64,000 bases of DNA from NCBI GenBank assembly GCA_965248175.1, contig OZ252093.1, forward strand, positions 2,790,001 to 2,854,000. The letters are read 5' to 3'. This DNA comes from VXPQ01 sp965248175 (GTDB taxonomy: Bacteria; Bacteroidota; Rhodothermia; Rhodothermales; VXPQ01). How positions within the stretch are numbered: the first letter of the stretch is position 1; each line of letters opens with the position of its first letter. The notes below the pieces were generated by a model, which had not been told where the DNA came from, ran no database searches, and saw nothing but the letters and a program-made list of their open reading frames with translations. Both the position numbers and the translations under genes were made by a program. Of the stretch, positions 35,096 through 43,627 are shown in pieces.

Positions 35096-36512
35096 GACCG
35101 CCCCCACGCATCGCCTCGGCCCGCCGCTGAAGTTGGCTACGGTCCGGCTTGAAACCTGATCCGGCAAGATCGGCCGGCCATGGATAAAAAGCGTCGGGCG
35201 TCATGAACCGGGGGAGTACGGCTTCAACGGCGGCGCGTAGCCGGAACGCATTGATTTCCCCGTCCACCGTCTCGACAAAAGCCACCGGGCGCTGGTCGTA
35301 TTCCTCGTCCTGCACGCCCACGACGACGACACGCTCGACCCCTTCCACACCCGCCAGAACGACCTCAATCTCCTCGGGCAGAATGTTCTCGCCGCCCGAC
35401 ACCAGCAGGTGATCCATGCGCCCCCGGACGATAAGCCACCCGGAAGCATCCAGCCGGCCCATGTCCCCCGTCGCGAACCATCCTTCCTCGTCAAAAGGAC
35501 GCACAAGCTGATCCCCCGCAACATATCCGGCAAAGCGCGTGCGCCCCCGCACCATGATTTGTCCCCCTTCGTCGCACCGGAGTTCCCGCCAGAGCAACAC
35601 CGGGCCCGATGTGCGCCAGGCCTCCGGCGCCGCGCCGGGAGGCGTGGCCGTCACTTGCGAAGCCATTTCCGTAAGGCCGTAGCTGGTATGTACAGGTATG
35701 CCGTGCCGTACGGCCTCGTCGATCAGGACCGGCGGTACAGCACCGCCCCCGAGCAACAGAGCCTTCTCCGGGTGCGCCTCCCCGGATTCCGCTTCGCGCA
35801 ACAACCGCCGGAGCTGGGTGGGCACCATGGAAGCATGGGTAACCTTCCGGACGGATTCGGCAATGGAGTCCGCCGGATCGGGCAATGCCACCGTGGCGGC
35901 GGCAAGCAGACAACGAAAAAGAATCGCAAGCCCCCCCATGTGCCAGAGCGGCAACGACAGGAGCCAGCGATCCCCGCAAACCAGCGGCATGTTGTCCTGC
36001 GCGCCCAGCGCACTGAAATAATGATTCCCGTACGTATGGAGCGCGGGACGGGCAGCGCCCGAAGACCCGGAAGTAAACACGATGGTGGCGGGAGCATCTT
36101 CGAAAAACGGCGGCGCGTTGCCAGGGTTTTCGTGCGGGCCCCGTTCAATCAGGTCTTTCGCCGCCACAGCCGTTCCAAGCGGCCGGTCGCTGACCGTAAG
36201 CGCGACGCCCAGACTGCGGCATCGCTCGACGGTCGTAGCCTCCGGGAGGCGCATCGGGATCGGACAGGCTACCGCTCCAGCCCGTATTGCCGCAAGAAGC
36301 AAAACCACCGCTTCCACGCTCCGGTCCATGACAAGCGCCACGCGCGCTCCCCCGCCCACCCCTTTTTCCGCCATGCGGCGGGCCGTCCCCGACACAAGGC
36401 TATTGAGTTCACTATACGACACCTCGACGCCGGGAGACGATAGCGCCGTTTCAAGGGGCGCCCGGAGCGCCGCCGTCGAAAGCAGGCAAGGAATATCCAT
36501 GCGGCAGGACAA
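35085..36512 (-). CDS. menE: o-Succinylbenzoate-CoA ligase
   Basis: 475 residues of the ANL (adenylate-forming) superfamily: P-loop FTSGSSGAARPAL, the motif SYGLTEMASQ at about residue 280, GDMGRLDASGWLIVRGRMDHL, GGENILPEEIE and a C-terminal Lys-containing lid. Its place 4 bp after menA in the men block identifies the substrate as o-succinylbenzoate. It activates it to the CoA thioester used by MenB. The 3' end overlaps the convergent T9SS gene by 11 bp. Confidence 0.93.
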   Translation of the reverse strand: MSCRMDIPCLLSTAALRAPLETALSSPGVEVSYSELNSLVSGTARRMAEKGVGGGARVALVMDRSVEAVVLLLAAIRAGAVACPIPMRLPEATTVERCRSLGVALTVSDRPLGTAVAAKDLIERGPHENPGNAPPFFEDAPATIVFTSGSSGAARPALHTYGNHYFSALGAQDNMPLVCGDRWLLSLPLWHMGGLAILFRCLLAAATVALPDPADSIAESVRKVTHASMVPTQLRRLLREAESGEAHPEKALLLGGGAVPPVLIDEAVRHGIPVHTSYGLTEMASQVTATPPGAAPEAWRTSGPVLLWRELRCDEGGQIMVRGRTRFAGYVAGDQLVRPFDEEGWFATGDMGRLDASGWLIVRGRMDHLLVSGGENILPEEIEVVLAGVEGVERVVVVGVQDEEYDQRPVAFVETVDGEINAFRLRAAVEAVLPRFMTPDAFYPWPADLAGSGFKPDRSQLQRRAEAMRGGGLTS

Positions 36513-36516
36513 CCGG

Positions 36517-37455
36517 TTAGAAGATCCGTCCGAGACCGAAAAGCAGGCAGTATACGAGCAGAAGCCGCGATGTGGAACCCAAGAGAGGATTCAATACCGC
36601 GGGGTCACTCGTGGCGCGCAATGTCCGCATGTTGGCCAGCCCCCAGGGCGTTGCGAATAAAGCGATGAGCATCCACCAGATGCCGGCAAGCATCGCCGAC
36701 ACTACGACCACTATGGCCGCTCCCGCCACGCATACGCCGTAGAGCGCCACGCCCGCACTACGCCCCCATCGCACCACCAGCGTTTTCTTCCCGGCGGCCC
36801 GGTCCTCCGCTATGTCGCGCGTATTGTTCACGAGCAGAATGGCCGTAGCGAGAAAACCCGCTCCCAACCCGGCCAGCGCAACCGGCCACGAAAATGCCAG
36901 CGCCTGCACATAGTGCGTCCCGGCCACGGCCACCGGACCGAAAAAGACCAGCACAAAAAGATCGGCAATGCCCAGGTACGCCAGCGAATAGCGCCCCGCC
37001 GAGTAGATCGCCCCGCACAAAATGGACGCCAGCCCGATGAACAGGAGAAGCCAGCCTCCGCGCACAACCAGGTACAGACCGGCCAGAAAAGCGATCAGAA
37101 AAGCAATAGCCGCCGCGGTGCGGACAGCGCGGGGACTGGCCAGACCCGCCTGAGTGATGCGCATGGGCCCCTTTCGATCCGCCGTATCGGCACCCTGCGC
37201 GAAATCCTGGTAATCGTTCGCATAGTTCGTACCCACCTGAATGAACACGGCAACGAGGAGTGCGCAGCACGCGGAAAGCGCATGAAATGCATCTTCCCCG
37301 AAGGCGAAGGCCGTCCCGAGCAGCACCGGGGCCACCGCGGCCCACAGCGTCTTCGGACGCGCCGCCCATATCCAGATCGTCCATTTAGGACATCCCTGTT
37401 TCAATCGCATGGGAGACTGCCCGGCGGCGGAAGCGGATGTCGAGCGCGCGTTCAA
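36517..37455 (-). CDS. menA: 1,4-Dihydroxy-2-naphthoate polyprenyltransferase
   Basis: 312 residues of a UbiA-superfamily membrane enzyme with eight to nine helices. The first Asp-rich motif is NDYQDFAQGADTADRKGPMR at about residue 85. The second is VNNTRDIAEDRAAGKKTLVV. It attaches the isoprenoid tail to DHNA in menaquinone synthesis. The GTG/ATG choice is slightly uncertain: the start at 37455 overlaps the menB stop (ATGA), while MRLKQG at 37410 is closer to the conserved region. Confidence 0.93.
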   Translation of the reverse strand: MNARSTSASAAGQSPMRLKQGCPKWTIWIWAARPKTLWAAVAPVLLGTAFAFGEDAFHALSACCALLVAVFIQVGTNYANDYQDFAQGADTADRKGPMRITQAGLASPRAVRTAAAIAFLIAFLAGLYLVVRGGWLLLFIGLASILCGAIYSAGRYSLAYLGIADLFVLVFFGPVAVAGTHYVQALAFSWPVALAGLGAGFLATAILLVNNTRDIAEDRAAGKKTLVVRWGRSAGVALYGVCVAGAAIVVVVSAMLAGIWWMLIALFATPWGLANMRTLRATSDPAVLNPLLGSTSRLLLVYCLLFGLGRIF

Positions 37456-38279
37456 GGACGATACGGGAACTGCGAGAAGTCCGGCTTGCGCTTCTCATTG
37501 AAGGCGTTGCGCCCTTCCTGCCCTTCCTCTGTCATATAGAAAAGCAACGTGGCGTTCCCGGCCAGTTCCTGCAAGCCCGCCTGCCCGTCGCAATCGGCGT
37601 TTAAGCCGGCTTTCAGGCAACGAATGGCCATTTGCGAGTTCTGCAGAATCTCCCGGCACCAGCGCACGGTTTCCTCCTCCAGCCGATCCAGGGGTACGAC
37701 GGTGTTGACCAGCCCCATCTCCAGCGCCTGACGAGCATCGTAGGGACGGCACAGATACCATATCTCGCGGGCCTTTTTCTGACCTACGATGCGGGCAAGA
37801 TACGAGGCCCCGTACCCCCCGTCAAACGATCCCACCTTGGGCCCCGTCTGCATGAACCGGGCGTTTTCGGCGGCAATGGTAAGATCGCATAGCACATGCA
37901 GCACATGGCCGCCGCCCACGGCCCAGCCGGCCACCATGGCAATGACAGGCTTCGGACAACTCCGTATCTCCCGCTGAAAATCAAGCACATTCAGCCGCAT
38001 AACACCCGTGCCTTCTTCCGTATACCCGGCGTCCCCGCGAATTTTCTGGTCCCCGCCGGAGCAGAAGGCTTCCGGCCCCTCGCCGGTAAGAATAATCACG
38101 CCGATCTCATGGTCGTCGCGCGCATCCTGAAGCGCGTCGCGCATCTCTGTGACCGTAAGGGGGCGGAAGGCATTGCGTACTTCGGGGCGATTGATGGTGA
38201 TCTTTGCGATCCCCTCCGCCTTGTGATACGTGATATCCCGGTAGGATTTCGCTGCTTGCCAGTCTATTGCAGGAGTCAT
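37452..38279 (-). CDS. menB: 1,4-Dihydroxy-2-naphthoyl-CoA synthase
   Basis: 275 residues of the crotonase fold. MenB-specific features include AFCSGGDQKIRGDAGYTEEG, AMVAGWAVGGGHVLHVLCDLTIAAENA (oxyanion hole and Asp), GPKVGSFDGGYGASYLARIVG and a C-terminal MTEEGQEGRNAFNEKRKPDF. It closes the second ring of the naphthoquinone. Coupled with menD upstream and menA downstream by 4-bp overlaps on both sides. Confidence 0.97.
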   Translation of the reverse strand: MTPAIDWQAAKSYRDITYHKAEGIAKITINRPEVRNAFRPLTVTEMRDALQDARDDHEIGVIILTGEGPEAFCSGGDQKIRGDAGYTEEGTGVMRLNVLDFQREIRSCPKPVIAMVAGWAVGGGHVLHVLCDLTIAAENARFMQTGPKVGSFDGGYGASYLARIVGQKKAREIWYLCRPYDARQALEMGLVNTVVPLDRLEEETVRWCREILQNSQMAIRCLKAGLNADCDGQAGLQELAGNATLLFYMTEEGQEGRNAFNEKRKPDFSQFPYRP

Positions 38280-40252
38280 GGGTCAAGGTTGTTGGTAAAC
38301 ACGGGAACGGCGTCTGCAAACCGTTCGCAGATCAGGGCTTCAAGCCGCCGGTGCAGCTGCAGGTTTTCGGCGCGATCGGTCGTCACCTCGATCACCTGAG
38401 CGCTGCCGGACGCGAGCGCCCCGGCGTACGCTTCAGACAAGGCATCCATATCCCGAACGTGGTCGTAACCGAGGCCGAACATGTGCGCTGCGTGTTCGAA
38501 ACGATACGGGTGCGGCGTCCCGAACATGGGCTCGAACGCCTCGCCGCAACGAGCTACGGGAAGAAACGAAAAAATACCTCCGCCGTGGTTGTTGATTACT
38601 ACGATAACGACCGGCTCCGGTGCAGACGCCGCCAGGGCCAGGCTGTTCAGGTCGTGCAGCAATCCGAGGTCACCCACCAGCAGAGTAACCGGCGCTCTGC
38701 GCCCGTACGCCAGTCCGACCGCCGTAGCCACGGCGCCGTCGATGCCGGAAGCGCCGCGATTGGCGGCTACGAACGGCGCCCTGCCGGCAGTATCCCCGAA
38801 CATATCCATGTCCCGGATCGGCATACTGCTTGCGAGCACGAGCGTGGCCTCGTCGGGCGTATGCCGCGAGAGAAACCGGGCCACAGCAGGCTCGGAAAGA
38901 TCGCCCGGCATATGTTCGTCCATCATGCGGGCCACGGCTTCGGAGGCAGCCGCCCAACTCGCCGCCCAACTTGCCGGCCAGTCCGTGCTGCCAGTCTCCT
39001 CGCCCTCTCCTGGTCCCTTTTCCAGATGATCGATAACGGACAGACAGAAAGGCGCAATACCGGTTTCGATATACTCCGTTACGCAATGACCGGGGTCCAT
39101 CCGGTCGGGAGATTCGCGCACCACCGCAAACAAGGCGGGACGCACATCGGCCAACCAGAAATTCAGCCGCGTCGATACGGTTGCACCGCCGAAATACAAT
39201 ACGGCGTCCGGCGCATGGGATGCCCGGAACGCTTCGCTCACCAGCGCCAGATCGTACCGCGAAGCCATCATGCCGCCGTCTTCCGCCACCCCGTCCGTAT
39301 ACCAATCCGCAGACGATGCGCCCGAAAATCGGAGCTGCGAACACACATCGGGAAGCAGCGGCCAGCCCAGTTTGCCCGCCAGTCGCCGGACCGCATCGGC
39401 CTGGGTCCGGGTGTGGAGACGCCCGGCCACGACCAGCCCGCGTCTGGCCCGGCGCAGGTCCTGCGCAAGAACCTCCGATCGAGGTACATCGAAGAAATGC
39501 GTTATAGGAGTTTTTGAAATGTCTGTGGCCGATTCAGGCCCGGAAATAGGAGTTTTTGAAATGTCCGCAGCCGATCCAAGCCCGGAAATAGGAGTTTTTG
39601 AAATGTCTGCGACCGAGCCGTACCGGGTATACGGGGTCTCCGAATCCCGCCATGCTTGCAGTCCGTTGAGATAGCCTGCGTGGCGTGGACCGTCCGGGCC
39701 GGGAACCAGCGGCTCGCGGTACATCACGTTGAGATGAACCGGACCGGCAGGCATACGCGTTGACCGGTACACGGCCTGATCCGCCGTGGTAAGCACGACC
39801 GCCGGGTCGATAGCCGGATCCGGGGTGGGCAGGTCGAATTGCCACCGCACATAGTTCCCGAAAATCTTTACCTGATCGATGGTCTGATTGGCGCCGGTAG
39901 CTCGCAGTTCCGGGGGACGATCCGACGTAACGAGCAGCATTGGTACCGCGTCCATCGACGCTTCCACCACGGCGGGCATACCGTTTGCCACCGCCGTTCC
40001 GGAGGTCGTAATCCATGCGGCAGGGCGCCGGGTGGCGCGCCCGTACCCGAGAGCGCAGAACGCGGTACCCCGCTCGTCATAGTGCATGATGCACTGCGCC
40101 CGGGGATGGGCAGCCACGGCAAGCGCCAGCGGAGCGCTCCGGGAGCCCGGTGCGATGCAGAACAGGCCGACGCCGGCGCGAATCAACTCTTCAACGAGAA
40201 GATCGGCCCATATCTGGTTGATGCCGGACGGTTCGGAATCGGTCATGTGCAT
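38276..40252 (-). CDS. menD: SEPHCHC synthase with a 14-residue triplicate insert
   Basis: 658 residues; typical MenD is about 550-580. It is a thiamine diphosphate enzyme: N-terminal PYR domain with IAPGSRSAPLALA and the activating Glu in MHYDERGTAFCALG; TSGTAVANGMPAVVEA; C-terminal PP domain with ANRGASGIDGAVATAVG and GDLGLLHDLNSL. The extra length includes SVADISKTPISGLG, repeated three times with small changes, between the PYR and central domains (see 39504-39629). The enzyme adds succinic semialdehyde from 2-oxoglutarate to isochorismate. The start could be ATG 40252 or 40246. It overlaps menB by 4 bp. Confidence 0.95.
   Translation of the reverse strand: MHMTDSEPSGINQIWADLLVEELIRAGVGLFCIAPGSRSAPLALAVAAHPRAQCIMHYDERGTAFCALGYGRATRRPAAWITTSGTAVANGMPAVVEASMDAVPMLLVTSDRPPELRATGANQTIDQVKIFGNYVRWQFDLPTPDPAIDPAVVLTTADQAVYRSTRMPAGPVHLNVMYREPLVPGPDGPRHAGYLNGLQAWRDSETPYTRYGSVADISKTPISGLGSAADISKTPISGPESATDISKTPITHFFDVPRSEVLAQDLRRARRGLVVAGRLHTRTQADAVRRLAGKLGWPLLPDVCSQLRFSGASSADWYTDGVAEDGGMMASRYDLALVSEAFRASHAPDAVLYFGGATVSTRLNFWLADVRPALFAVVRESPDRMDPGHCVTEYIETGIAPFCLSVIDHLEKGPGEGEETGSTDWPASWAASWAAASEAVARMMDEHMPGDLSEPAVARFLSRHTPDEATLVLASSMPIRDMDMFGDTAGRAPFVAANRGASGIDGAVATAVGLAYGRRAPVTLLVGDLGLLHDLNSLALAASAPEPVVIVVINNHGGGIFSFLPVARCGEAFEPMFGTPHPYRFEHAAHMFGLGYDHVRDMDALSEAYAGALASGSAQVIEVTTDRAENLQLHRRLEALICERFADAVPVFTNNLDP
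39504..39629 (-). repeat. 42-bp in-frame triplicate inside menD
   Basis: Three copies with a 42-bp period, starting at 39504, 39546 and 39588 on the plus strand. Each begins ATAGGAGTTTTTGAAATGTC, a 20-base block conserved almost perfectly, while the remaining 22 bases vary. In protein they read DISKTPIS with variable spacers. The AT-rich conserved block contrasts with the GC-rich gene, which suggests an inserted or expanded repeat rather than ancestral coding sequence. Confidence 0.9.
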
Positions 40253-40320
40253 CGCTGCATTTCATCTGCCTGAAAATATAGCACACGGACCGGGGCGGTG
40301 CACCCGGTAAAAACCCCATC

Positions 40321-41736
40321 TCACTCCAGCACCCCCAGAATATCGCTGATCTTTTGTTCGATTTCTCTCCATTCGGAAGCCGGATCGGATCCCTCCACAA
40401 TCCCGGCGCCGGCAAACAGAAACAAGGTGCGGTCCCGGACGAGACCGCACCGGAGCGCCACGGCAAACTCCGCTCCCTGAGGACCTATCCATCCTACCGG
40501 CCCCGCATACCAGCCCCGGTCGAAATCTTCCAGATCGCGGATGGCCGCCAGCGCGGGCTCGACAGGATATCCGCCCACGGCGGGCGTGGGATGGAGCGCC
40601 TCCATGACATCGCTTCCGTGCACGGCGCGATTCAACAGGCCGCTGCTGCGCGAAACGAGATGCCACCTTCGGGCTTGCTGCAAGCCGGATGCCTCTTCGT
40701 CTATCCGAAATTCCTGACACAACGGATCGAGCACCTTGCGAATGCTCTCCCGCACGTAAGCATGCTCGCGCTGGTCCTTTGCACTGGCAAGCAACGAGGC
40801 CAGAGCCCGGGCGTCTTCGCCCTCCGTATCGCCCCGTACACAGGTACCGGCCACTGCTTCCGTTCGTATGTACCGCCCGCTGCGATGGAAAAGGCGCTCC
40901 GGGGTAGCCCCCACAAAGACAGCCCCGGGCTCGAACTGAAACCCGTAATGAAAACAATTCGGGGTGGCCTCCTGAAGCTTCTTCAGCAAGACGAAGGCGT
41001 CGAGCGATTCGGAAAAGGTCAGGACCGTACGGCGGGCGAGCACCACTTTTTCGAGATGGCGGCGCTGCTTTGCGAAAGCGTCCAAAGCCCATCCAACGCT
41101 CCGCTCCCAACCTGCCCGGTCCGGCTCGTCCGTGCGCGAAAGCAAAAGCGGCATGCGCCCGCCAGAAGCCGAGCCGGCCAAACGATCCGGAAACCGGAGT
41201 CGTTCGATATCGGACAGAACCGCTTCCTTGCGGGACAGATCGCGGGGCAAAATAAGGTTACACGCCAGCACGCCCCGGTCTTCGTTCCGCATATACACAA
41301 ACCGGGGCAGCGTGAACAGGAACGTCGGGAAACCTTGCCAGACCTCGTCCGTGGGAGCACCCGGATCGAACCGAAATCCCCCGAAATAGCGCGCCCGGGC
41401 ATCGCTTTTCGGCAACACGGCGTCGAGCTGCGCGCGTAGCGTGCCGTATCCTGCACCCGGACCGCCCACGCACCGGTCCGCCTCGCCGATCGCCGCCGTC
41501 ACCATACTGTCCCGCCGCCCGTGCCAGTATATTTTCGGAAGCAGGTTCTGCGCCGCAAGCCACGCGGGCGCATCAAGCGGCGCCATCGGGACGATCAGGC
41601 GCACGATGCGCCGTTCCCCGCCGCTGTCCCCTGCCTTGTGCAAGACATCCTCCACCCGGCGCGCAAGCATGCGTTGCACATGGCCGGGATCGTCGAGGAT
41701 GTCGTCGGAAACAAGAATGTCTTGTTCGTCAAGCAT
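40321..41736 (-). CDS. menF: Isochorismate synthase
   Basis: 471 residues from MLDEQDILVSDDILDD (ATG 41736); an upstream in-frame ATG at 41784 would overlap the ybbR-like gene. Chorismate-binding enzyme core: FYGFQFEP-like NCFHYGFQFEPGAVFVGATPE, RTEAVAGTCVRG, SAKDQREHAYVRESI, HPTPAVGGYP, RGWYAGPVGWIG and a C-terminal GAGIVEGSDPASEWREIEQK. Catalytic Lys/Glu residues are in the expected blocks. It makes isochorismate, the first committed menaquinone step, and leads menF-D-B-A-E. A siderophore-type EntC role is unlikely in this context. Confidence 0.93.
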   Translation of the reverse strand: MLDEQDILVSDDILDDPGHVQRMLARRVEDVLHKAGDSGGERRIVRLIVPMAPLDAPAWLAAQNLLPKIYWHGRRDSMVTAAIGEADRCVGGPGAGYGTLRAQLDAVLPKSDARARYFGGFRFDPGAPTDEVWQGFPTFLFTLPRFVYMRNEDRGVLACNLILPRDLSRKEAVLSDIERLRFPDRLAGSASGGRMPLLLSRTDEPDRAGWERSVGWALDAFAKQRRHLEKVVLARRTVLTFSESLDAFVLLKKLQEATPNCFHYGFQFEPGAVFVGATPERLFHRSGRYIRTEAVAGTCVRGDTEGEDARALASLLASAKDQREHAYVRESIRKVLDPLCQEFRIDEEASGLQQARRWHLVSRSSGLLNRAVHGSDVMEALHPTPAVGGYPVEPALAAIRDLEDFDRGWYAGPVGWIGPQGAEFAVALRCGLVRDRTLFLFAGAGIVEGSDPASEWREIEQKISDILGVLE

Positions 41737-41758
41737 GCGTGCGCCGTATCCGGCCGCC

Positions 41759-42742
41759 TCAGTCGATGCGCTGGTAATACGCAAGGCGCCGGGGAATCAT
41801 CTCCACATCTCGCAGCACGATACCGTCCGGCATCTCCAGATGCGGCTCCACATAGCCCGTGGTGTCCCTGCGGATATCGTCCCAGGAAACCGTTGCAAAA
41901 AAATCCATGGCCCGCCGGGCGTCCTGGTACTGCGACAACATGACCCGGTATCGCACTTCCACCGCCGACGGTTCGAGCGAAACGAGCTGGCGCGTGGAGG
42001 GCTGGCCTTGCACCGTCACGACTATTTCGCGGGTGTCCTCCGTAAACTCCTGCGAAATCGCCCGCAGCATCACGTCCTCCACATTCTTCTCCACAAGCCC
42101 CCCCAACGTATCCACAAGCGCCAGGCGCACCTCGAAGGTGTCGCGCACTGCCTGGAACGTTTGTGCAACCGTGGGCCACTCAGTCAGGCTACTCACGACG
42201 GAAACAGCTCCCGCTACAGCAACAGAATCGGGAAATGCCTCGGGCGGCGCCAGTAAATCGTACGTAGCGGGCGTTTCGAGCGTGATGTTTGCCCGGATGG
42301 GAAGAATACGCACGATCCGCCGCTCCTTGAACAAATTGGCGACTGCCGGGGTGACGGACTGCACCTGCACCTCCGGCAGAAATTCCGAAACGACGTCAGT
42401 GATCTGCACTTGCGACTGCGCTGCGCTAATAGGAACGACCGGAGAACGTAGTCCGAGTCTGAGCAGGGTCCATCCCTCTCCGACAGCCTGCACACGCACC
42501 GTCTCCGGGGGATACTGCGAGAGCGCCTGATCTTCGGGGATATTGACCACCTCAAGAGGCAGTTCGATGGTCCTCGTGTGCGTCTCGCGCATGGTGAAGG
42601 TGAACCAGAGGAGCATCGATATGAGAATCGATAGAGCAATTTCCACGGTGTGGCGGCGGGAACCCGCCTTCGCATGCCCGTCGAAGGGACGCGTCAAAAA
42701 CGGACGGACCGCAAGCGCCTGATGCAGACGCCGCCGGAGCAT
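41759..42742 (-). CDS. YbbR-domain (CdaR-like) membrane-anchored protein
   Basis: 327 residues from MLRRRLHQALAVRPFL (ATG 42742). The open frame continues upstream, but that sequence belongs to the repeated non-coding segment. One membrane helix near residues 37-53 (LSILISMLLWFTFTM) is followed by a periplasmic run of YbbR-type beta domains (PLEVVNIPEDQALSQYPPETVRVQAVG and later repeats). In Firmicutes YbbR-like CdaR regulates the cyclic-di-AMP cyclase CdaA; no cdaA gene is adjacent here. It lies 22 bp upstream of menF, so it probably shares the men transcript. Confidence 0.85.
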   Translation of the reverse strand: MLRRRLHQALAVRPFLTRPFDGHAKAGSRRHTVEIALSILISMLLWFTFTMRETHTRTIELPLEVVNIPEDQALSQYPPETVRVQAVGEGWTLLRLGLRSPVVPISAAQSQVQITDVVSEFLPEVQVQSVTPAVANLFKERRIVRILPIRANITLETPATYDLLAPPEAFPDSVAVAGAVSVVSSLTEWPTVAQTFQAVRDTFEVRLALVDTLGGLVEKNVEDVMLRAISQEFTEDTREIVVTVQGQPSTRQLVSLEPSAVEVRYRVMLSQYQDARRAMDFFATVSWDDIRRDTTGYVEPHLEMPDGIVLRDVEMIPRRLAYYQRID

Positions 42743-42961
42743 GATTTGCAGGGATTCCCTGCCTGATTCCGGATCGATTCGAGACACGGCAGACAACAAC
42801 GTGGAAGGTCCGGCATTAGACGCACCCGGCGGCGGGTTTGTTCGATGCCGCCGAAACCCCGCTACGCTCCCAAAAAAATCCCGCCTAACCGGCGTCCGCC
42901 AGCAACCCGGCCATCCGGCGCCGGAATGCGCCGTGTTCCATTGAGCGCGGAATCCGGGCGA
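42703..42961. repeat. Long direct repeat, left copy (ybbR start plus upstream DNA)
   Basis: About 259 bp, roughly 85% alike by eye to 45466-45700 in the same orientation. It covers the first 13 or so codons of the YbbR-domain gene and about 220 bp of non-coding DNA upstream, including a perfect palindrome TCCGGCGCCGGA shared by both copies. The left copy has about 22 extra bases around 42860-42890. It is outside known insertion-sequence ends. Confidence 0.85.
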
Positions 42962-43027
42962 GCTGTCGGATAAATACCAAACTAACTCATTATTTGGAAG
43001 GTCTTCCGCCACCGCAGAGGTGGTTCG

Positions 43028-43095
43028 GGTTGATTGGACAGATTTTGGCGGAATTCAAGGTGTAATGTTGCGACCTTGTTCCGACTCAATCAACC
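43028..43095. repeat. Short inverted repeat upstream of IS3 remnant
   Basis: GGTTGATTG at 43028-43036 and its reverse complement CAATCAACC at 43087-43095 enclose 50 bp. This may be the terminus of another element, a miniature element, or a hairpin. No duplication could be matched. Confidence 0.4.
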
Positions 43096-43104
43096 GGACG
43101 AGAC

Positions 43105-43565
43105 CCATGGCGAAGGGCTTTCTCTACCTCGTGGCCGTGATCGACTGGCACAGCCGCAAGGTACTGGCGCACCGGCTCTCGAACACGCTGGATGCCTCCT
43201 TCTGCGTCGAAGCGATGGAAGAAGCCATTGCCCGCTACGGCGCCCCGGAAGGCTTCAACACCGACCAGGGAGCGCAGTTTACTTCGGAAGTGTTCACGGG
43301 TGCGCTCAAGGCGCACGGCGTGCGCATCTCTATCTCTATGGACGGCAAAGGCCGCTGGCTCGACAACGTGTACGTGGAGCGCCTATGGCGCAGCCTCAAG
43401 CAGGAAGAGGTCTACCGGCATGCGTACGAGACGGTGGCCGAGGCCAGGAAGGGGATTGCAGACTACCTGCGTTACTTCAACGAAGAGCGTCCTCACCAGG
43501 GACTTGACAACCGAACCCCCGATGACGTATTATACAAACGAAAGCCGCTGCCCATAGCGGCATAA
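43105..43565 (+). pseudogene. IS3-family transposase OrfB, 5'-truncated remnant
   Basis: About 150 residues beginning MAKGFLYLVAVIDWHSRKV. They hold the second half of the IS3 integrase core: FNTDQGAQFTSEVF (second catalytic Asp), DNVYVERLWRSLKQEEVY (catalytic Glu) and the typical ending YFNEERPHQGLDNRTPDDVLY. The N-terminal HTH part, orfA and the TDIT motif with the first catalytic Asp are missing, so it cannot work on its own. An ATG upstream at 43020 only adds unrelated sequence. A likely right inverted repeat (CTGTCCAGTTTTTTCGGACC, 43602-43621) lies just before the collagen-like fragment. No left end was found. Confidence 0.88.
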
Positions 43566-43627
43566 CCCGACGCGGCGCTACACTTAAAAACGCGAAAAAA
43601 ACTGTCCAGTTTTTTCGGACCATTTCT

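Noticed and set aside
42743..43012. N-terminal 90-residue extension of the YbbR-domain protein
   Set aside because: The DNA is part of the repeated non-coding segment and does not encode a signal or membrane helix; MLRRRLHQ is the more likely start.
43020..43565. Complete IS3 transposase gene starting at 43020
   Set aside because: Sequence before MAKGF is unrelated to the family and the first catalytic Asp and HTH are missing.
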